From NCBI GenBank assembly GCA_947259705.1, contig CAMYNL010000021.1, positions 49,378-113,377 of the forward strand: DNA of 64,000 nucleotides, read 5' to 3'. This document shows, in pieces, positions 60,547 to 64,000 of this stretch (its first letter is position 1; each line of letters opens with the position of its first letter). The position numbers and the translations under genes were made by a program. The DNA comes from an uncultured Gammaproteobacteria bacterium. Its GTDB lineage: Bacteria; Pseudomonadota; Gammaproteobacteria; Arenicellales; JAANXG01. The notes beneath the pieces are model-generated. The model was given only the letters and a program-made list of their open reading frames with translations. It did no database searches and was not told the DNA's origin.

Positions 60547-61479
60547 CTATATGCCTTTACTTTTCTGTGCCCGGATCAGGAAATCCATGTGTTTCAGGTC
60601 GGCCTCGGAGAGCGCCAGGGCGGTATCGGCCCAGATGTCGATCGACGCGATCAGGTCCTCCAGGCGCAGCGTCGGGTTGGTGGCCTCGACCACCCGCCGC
60701 AGGCCCCATTCACCATGGGACTGCCGGCGTTGACGCTTGATGTAATCCCACACCGCGTTCTCTCCGTCGCCCGGCTCGGCCAGCACATCGACGATGCCCC
60801 GGTCGTACAATTCCTCGGCCGTGTAGGTGCGACCGCTCTGGATCATTCGCTCCGCAGCGACGGGGGGGATTCGCCTTGCCAGCAACTGGTAAGCGCCCAT
60901 GCCCGGGAACATGTTGAACATGACCTCCGGCAGCCCCATCTTGGTGCCGCGTTCGGCGACCAACACGTTGGCGGCCAGCGCCGCTTCGAACCCGCCACCG
61001 AGCGCCGTACCCTGAACCAGGGAGATGGTTGTTACGGGCAGGTGATAACTTACCGCCGTCTGATATATAAGTTCTATGCAGTCACGTCCGAAAGCAACCA
61101 GCTTCGCCCGGTCCTTGTTCCGGATCAGGCCCGATATGTACTCCAGGTCCCCGCCCAGATTGAACACGCCCGGGATGTTCGAGGCCACGACCTGGTAGCG
61201 TATCTGACTGGCGCCGGTGGACGAATCTTGCCGTCTCGCCCGGTTCTGAACGGCGGTGGTGGTCTTGCGCAGGGCGTGGACCAGACTGCGGGTCATCTTG
61301 GTGGGCCCATCCGCCTTAAAGGCGATCCACTGCACGCCATAAACGGGTTCGAAATGCTGCTCCAGGTAGTCCTCGACGCCGACTTCGCGAATTGCCGGGA
61401 GGCGCACGCCTTGCAGGACGCCAGCGTAGTGGGTGAGGTCGGTGTTATGTGACAGTTCTAACGGTAACGACGTAGCCAT
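60547..61479 (-). CDS. rpfF: DSF synthase RpfF
   Basis: 310 aa, crotonase-fold enzyme that makes diffusible signal factors (cis-2-unsaturated fatty acids) from acyl-ACP by dehydration and thioester cleavage. Catalytic Glu165 (GGGFEAAL) and Glu185 (GLPEVMFNMFPGMGAY) are 20 residues apart, as in the Xanthomonas enzyme (141 and 161). NIPGVFNLGGDLEYI is typical of RpfF. Strong Shine-Dalgarno aaggag. Divergent from an ACP gene across a 323-base control region. Confidence 0.92.
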   Translation of the reverse strand: MATSLPLELSHNTDLTHYAGVLQGVRLPAIREVGVEDYLEQHFEPVYGVQWIAFKADGPTKMTRSLVHALRKTTTAVQNRARRQDSSTGASQIRYQVVASNIPGVFNLGGDLEYISGLIRNKDRAKLVAFGRDCIELIYQTAVSYHLPVTTISLVQGTALGGGFEAALAANVLVAERGTKMGLPEVMFNMFPGMGAYQLLARRIPPVAAERMIQSGRTYTAEELYDRGIVDVLAEPGDGENAVWDYIKRQRRQSHGEWGLRRVVEATNPTLRLEDLIASIDIWADTALALSEADLKHMDFLIRAQKSKGI

Positions 61480-61504
61480 GATAACGCTCCTTTTGCTTCA
61501 AAAG

Positions 61505-61641
61505 TTGTCATTCGATGTGACAAACTACAGAATACGGAAACAGTAGTGAAGCATCCCGTTAAGCTGACAAACGGTATTGACAAGGGTACGGTGGGTGACA
61601 ATATCCCCGTAGGCTAGAGAATGTGACGAAATTTGTTGTCA
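61505..61641. promoter_or_regulatory. Repeated TGACAA/TTGTCA sites in the rpfF-ACP control region
   Basis: Six hexamers TGACAA or its complement TTGTCA lie within 137 bases: 61505, 61518, 61565, 61578, 61596 and 61636, plus TGACGA at 61624. The first two form an inverted pair TTGTCA-N7-TGACAA; the last TGACGA and TTGTCA form another imperfect pair. Likely binding sites of one regulator controlling both directions. Confidence 0.5.
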
Positions 61642-61802
61642 TGCTCGCGCGTGGTCGTTAGCATGCGCGCGCTGCGTCGAGTGTCTGTATATTGGGTCCA
61701 CTACCCCGGCGACGTTAGGTACAAAAAAAACCTGTTAAAAAGTACAGGCTATCTTTGGCATGTAGTACAGGAATTAGTTGGCAGTATATACAGGAGTAGT
61801 TT

Positions 61803-62072
61803 ATGAATGGTGCTTTAAATCGAGAGGAGATAGAACGACGGGTGGTGTCGGTGGCGTGCGAGGTTCTGGTGCTGCCGGAAGGAACCGTCAACGTAAAGGT
61901 TGATTCCATAAAAGAGCTTGCCGAGGATTCGCTGGATCAAATGCGCCTGTACATGGCGCTGGAGGACGAGTTCGGGGGCACCATCCAGGAGGAACAACTC
62001 GAATCCATCGAGACTTTCAAGGACGTTGTGGACTACATCGTCAGCATGGATCAGAACAGCCCTGTTACATGA
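61803..62072 (+). CDS. Acyl carrier protein-like protein
   Basis: 89 aa. ACP fold with the phosphopantetheine Ser43 in LAEDSLDQMRLYMALEDEFG; acidic helices as in ACP, but the motif DSLDQM departs from the DSLDTVE of housekeeping AcpP, so it is a dedicated carrier. Shine-Dalgarno caggag. Overlaps the next gene by four bases (ATGA), so ACP and ketosynthase are made together. Probably supplies acyl-ACP for DSF synthesis. Confidence 0.85.
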   Translation: MNGALNREEIERRVVSVACEVLVLPEGTVNVKVDSIKELAEDSLDQMRLYMALEDEFGGTIQEEQLESIETFKDVVDYIVSMDQNSPVT

Positions 62073-63439
62073 CGCGCCGGGTTGCAGTAACCGGAACGGG
62101 AGTCATCTGTTCCATCGGGTCGACGACGGCCGAATTCTGGGCCGGCTGCCAGCGCGGCACGTCGAACGTCGCGCCGATCCCGGAACGGTGGTTGGACTAC
62201 GCGGACTATAAGTCGCGAATCTGGTCGCCGCTGCCAGACATAGACTACGCCGACCGAGACCTGAGCAGGATAGAGCAACTACAGCTGGATCCCGTGAGCA
62301 TGCTGGCCCTGTGCGCGTCACAGGAAGCCCTGCTAAATGCCGGGCTGTCGCTGACGATCAAAGACAAGCGCGCCAACAGCTATACCATCGATGGCATCGA
62401 TCCTGAACGCGCGGGCGTGTTCATGGGCACCGGGCTTGGTGGCTCCCAGAGTTTTCTTGACAGTCATTGTCACTTGGTTCTCGCTCGGTCGAGAGAAAAA
62501 CTGGGAGCGGTGGCTGACAGGGATGATCTGGAACCGGATGCACGAAAGACCATCTCTGACATCGTCGGCAGGATGATTCACCCGCCGCGTGTCCACAGGT
62601 TCGTGGTGTCAATGACGATGCCCAACGCCGTGGCTGCGATGCTTGGTTTGAAGTACACCATCAACGGCCCGGTTGTTGCAAATTGCGGGGCATGTGCTTC
62701 CGGAACGGTCGCGATAGGAAACGCGTTCCGCGAGGTCAAAAGCGGCACCGTCGATGTCGCCCTGACCGGAGGGGCGGAGTCCTTTTACGACCCCTACGGT
62801 TACCATTTTCGCTGCTTTGATGTGGCCGGCACCTTGGTGCAGAACTGGGACCCCCCGGGACAGGCCAACAGACCTTTCGACCAAGCGCGTTCGGGGTTTC
62901 TATTCAGCCAGGGGGGCGCGGGCGTTATCGTCCTCGAGGAGTTGCAGCGAGCACTCGACCGCGGCGCCCCGATACTTGCCGAGATTGTCGGTTACGGTGA
63001 GACCTTCGACGCCCACAGTATCATGAGTCTTGACCCGAAAGGGGTACAGATCGAGCGCATGATTCGTGCCGCGATATCGGAAGCTGGGTTGGACCCGGGC
63101 GACATACAATATATCAATGCCCATGGAACGGGTACCCGGAACAATGATCCCATCGAAGCGGAGGTTCTGAAGCGGGTCTTCGGCACTGCTCCGCTGGTCA
63201 ATTCCACCAAGTCGCTGCTGGGCCACACGATAGGGGCGAGTGGTGCGCTGGAAGCGATTGTGACGGCGTTGACCATCAATACCGGCACTCCTCATGTCTG
63301 CCGCAATCTGGATGTGCCGGTGTCCGATATCAATTTCGTGCGGTCTCCGCGGCCGGCAGACATCGCGGTGGGTTTTACCGAGTCATTCGCGTTCGGCGGC
63401 CATAATGCGGGACTCGTTCTGCGCCGTGTCGATGCGTGA
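62069..63439 (+). CDS. Beta-ketoacyl-ACP synthase II (FabF-like)
   Basis: 456 aa. Condensing enzyme with active-site Cys209 (NCGACASGTVAIG), catalytic His in NAHGTGTRNNDPIE and STKSLLGHTIGASGALEA. Longer than housekeeping FabF (about 413 aa) by an insertion after residue 100. Coupled to the ACP gene. Located in the DSF locus, it may extend or tailor the acyl chain that RpfF converts, a role not described for classical rpf clusters. Confidence 0.9.
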   Translation: MTRRVAVTGTGVICSIGSTTAEFWAGCQRGTSNVAPIPERWLDYADYKSRIWSPLPDIDYADRDLSRIEQLQLDPVSMLALCASQEALLNAGLSLTIKDKRANSYTIDGIDPERAGVFMGTGLGGSQSFLDSHCHLVLARSREKLGAVADRDDLEPDARKTISDIVGRMIHPPRVHRFVVSMTMPNAVAAMLGLKYTINGPVVANCGACASGTVAIGNAFREVKSGTVDVALTGGAESFYDPYGYHFRCFDVAGTLVQNWDPPGQANRPFDQARSGFLFSQGGAGVIVLEELQRALDRGAPILAEIVGYGETFDAHSIMSLDPKGVQIERMIRAAISEAGLDPGDIQYINAHGTGTRNNDPIEAEVLKRVFGTAPLVNSTKSLLGHTIGASGALEAIVTALTINTGTPHVCRNLDVPVSDINFVRSPRPADIAVGFTESFAFGGHNAGLVLRRVDA

Positions 63440-63550
63440 ATCGCCGGGAGGCGCATGCCCGCCGGGGTTCTCCGGGGCGGTACCATTGGCTTGGCCCGTG
63501 GTCTAAAATGTCACAAATACGAAGGGTCTGAGTGCCTTCGGAGTAATCAG

Positions 63551-64000
63551 GTGAAACTGCTCAAAAAGCCCAAGAGAGCATCCCGCTTCGCGGTGCTGAG
63601 GCTGCGCAAGCGTTTGGAAGAGTGCCCGGAGACCGATCTGGAGCAGAACGGTCTGCGTGTGCTGGTAGGCGTGTTGATCATCGGCTATTTGTGGTTCGCG
63701 GCCGGCGCAGATCCTGCCTCGGAAGGCGCGCACGAACTGTTCGTCCAGATAGGCCTGACGTACCCGGTGCTTGCCGTTGGCATTCTCGCCTCGCTTCTGT
63801 TTTATCCAAACGCGTCCGTCACCCGCAGGCTGTTCGGGATGTTCGTCGATACGACCTATATTTCCTACATTCTCTATGCGGGCGGCCATGTCGGGGCGCC
63901 ATTGTTCTTCGTCTACTACTGGATCATCGTCGGCAATGGCTTTCGCTGGGGTTTGATGTACCTGTATGCCGCGATGTTCATTAGCCTCGTGGAGTTCGGG
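63551..64000 (+). CDS. RpfC-like hybrid sensor kinase, N-terminal part
   Basis: Cut by the window end after 150 codons. The visible part starts at GTG 63551 (KLLKKPKRASRFAVLRLRKR), has a short basic cytosolic segment, then several membrane helices (LRVLVGVLIIGYLWFAAG, YPVLAVGILASLLFYP, FFVYYWIIVGNGFRWGLMYL), the five-helix input domain of RpfC/LqsS-type sensors. Kinase and receiver domains would lie beyond the window. Together with rpfF it forms a DSF sensing system. Confidence 0.7.
   Translation, partial: MKLLKKPKRASRFAVLRLRKRLEECPETDLEQNGLRVLVGVLIIGYLWFAAGADPASEGAHELFVQIGLTYPVLAVGILASLLFYPNASVTRRLFGMFVDTTYISYILYAGGHVGAPLFFVYYWIIVGNGFRWGLMYLYAAMFISLVEFG

Overview
The window comes from a GC-rich, Gram-negative, sulfur-oxidising gammaproteobacterium, most likely a Chromatiales-type chemolithotroph. 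The basis is a complete reverse-type dissimilatory sulfite reductase operon (dsrABEFHCMKLJOPNR) next to a soxXYZA-soxB thiosulfate oxidation cluster without soxCD, the tusA-dsrE2 sulfur-carrier pair, and typical gammaproteobacterial housekeeping genes (gltA, panB, znuACB, moaA, ycgL). I see no rRNA gene, tRNA gene, CRISPR array, insertion sequence or prophage.

Layout. 0.1-5.3 kb: an ABC ATPase, a Bcp peroxiredoxin, a zinc importer (znuACB) behind a candidate Zur operator, and panB. 5.4-10.7 kb: a CHASE2 adenylate cyclase, a frame-broken FecR-type gene, a duplicated secreted protein with no usable start codon, and an HD phosphohydrolase. 10.7-14.7 kb: citrate synthase, a small unknown gene and an OLD-type ATPase. 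15.4-21.3 kb, minus strand: soxB, soxA, soxZ, soxY, soxX, then an M48 protease with TPRs. 21.5-35.7 kb: an accessory sulfur region with tusA, dsrE2, cbiX (siroheme synthesis), dsrS, several small unknown genes common in dsr organisms, and a six-gene minus-strand operon divergent from dsrA. That operon holds a TauD-type oxygenase, two unknown proteins, a Cas6/Cmx6-like RAMP protein, a cysteine-less DsrC paralogue (RspA type) and a small helical protein. 36.1-48.5 kb: the dsr operon. 48.5-50.8 kb: a NarX/NarL-like two-component system. 50.8-57.5 kb: a TonB receptor and molybdenum-cofactor genes (moaA, moaB, moaE, moeA). 58-64 kb: a receiver-PAS-GGDEF-EAL protein and a DSF-type signalling locus (rpfF divergent from an ACP gene, a ketosynthase gene and an RpfC-like sensor cut by the window end).

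How the parts work together. SoxXYZAB would oxidise thiosulfate and, lacking SoxCD, deposit sulfane sulfur as zero-valent sulfur. TusA, DsrE2, DsrEFH and DsrC relay this sulfur in the cytoplasm to DsrAB, which oxidises it to sulfite. DsrMKJOP and DsrL handle the electrons and the DsrC trisulfide. CbiX and DsrN supply amidated siroheme.

The most notable points are the orphan Cas6-like gene in the dsr-divergent operon, the DSF locus with its own ACP and ketosynthase, and several broken genes. Two of the broken genes (a glutaredoxin and a 2OG-Fe(II) oxygenase) are disrupted only by in-frame stop codons and missense changes, so a scan for open frames misses them.
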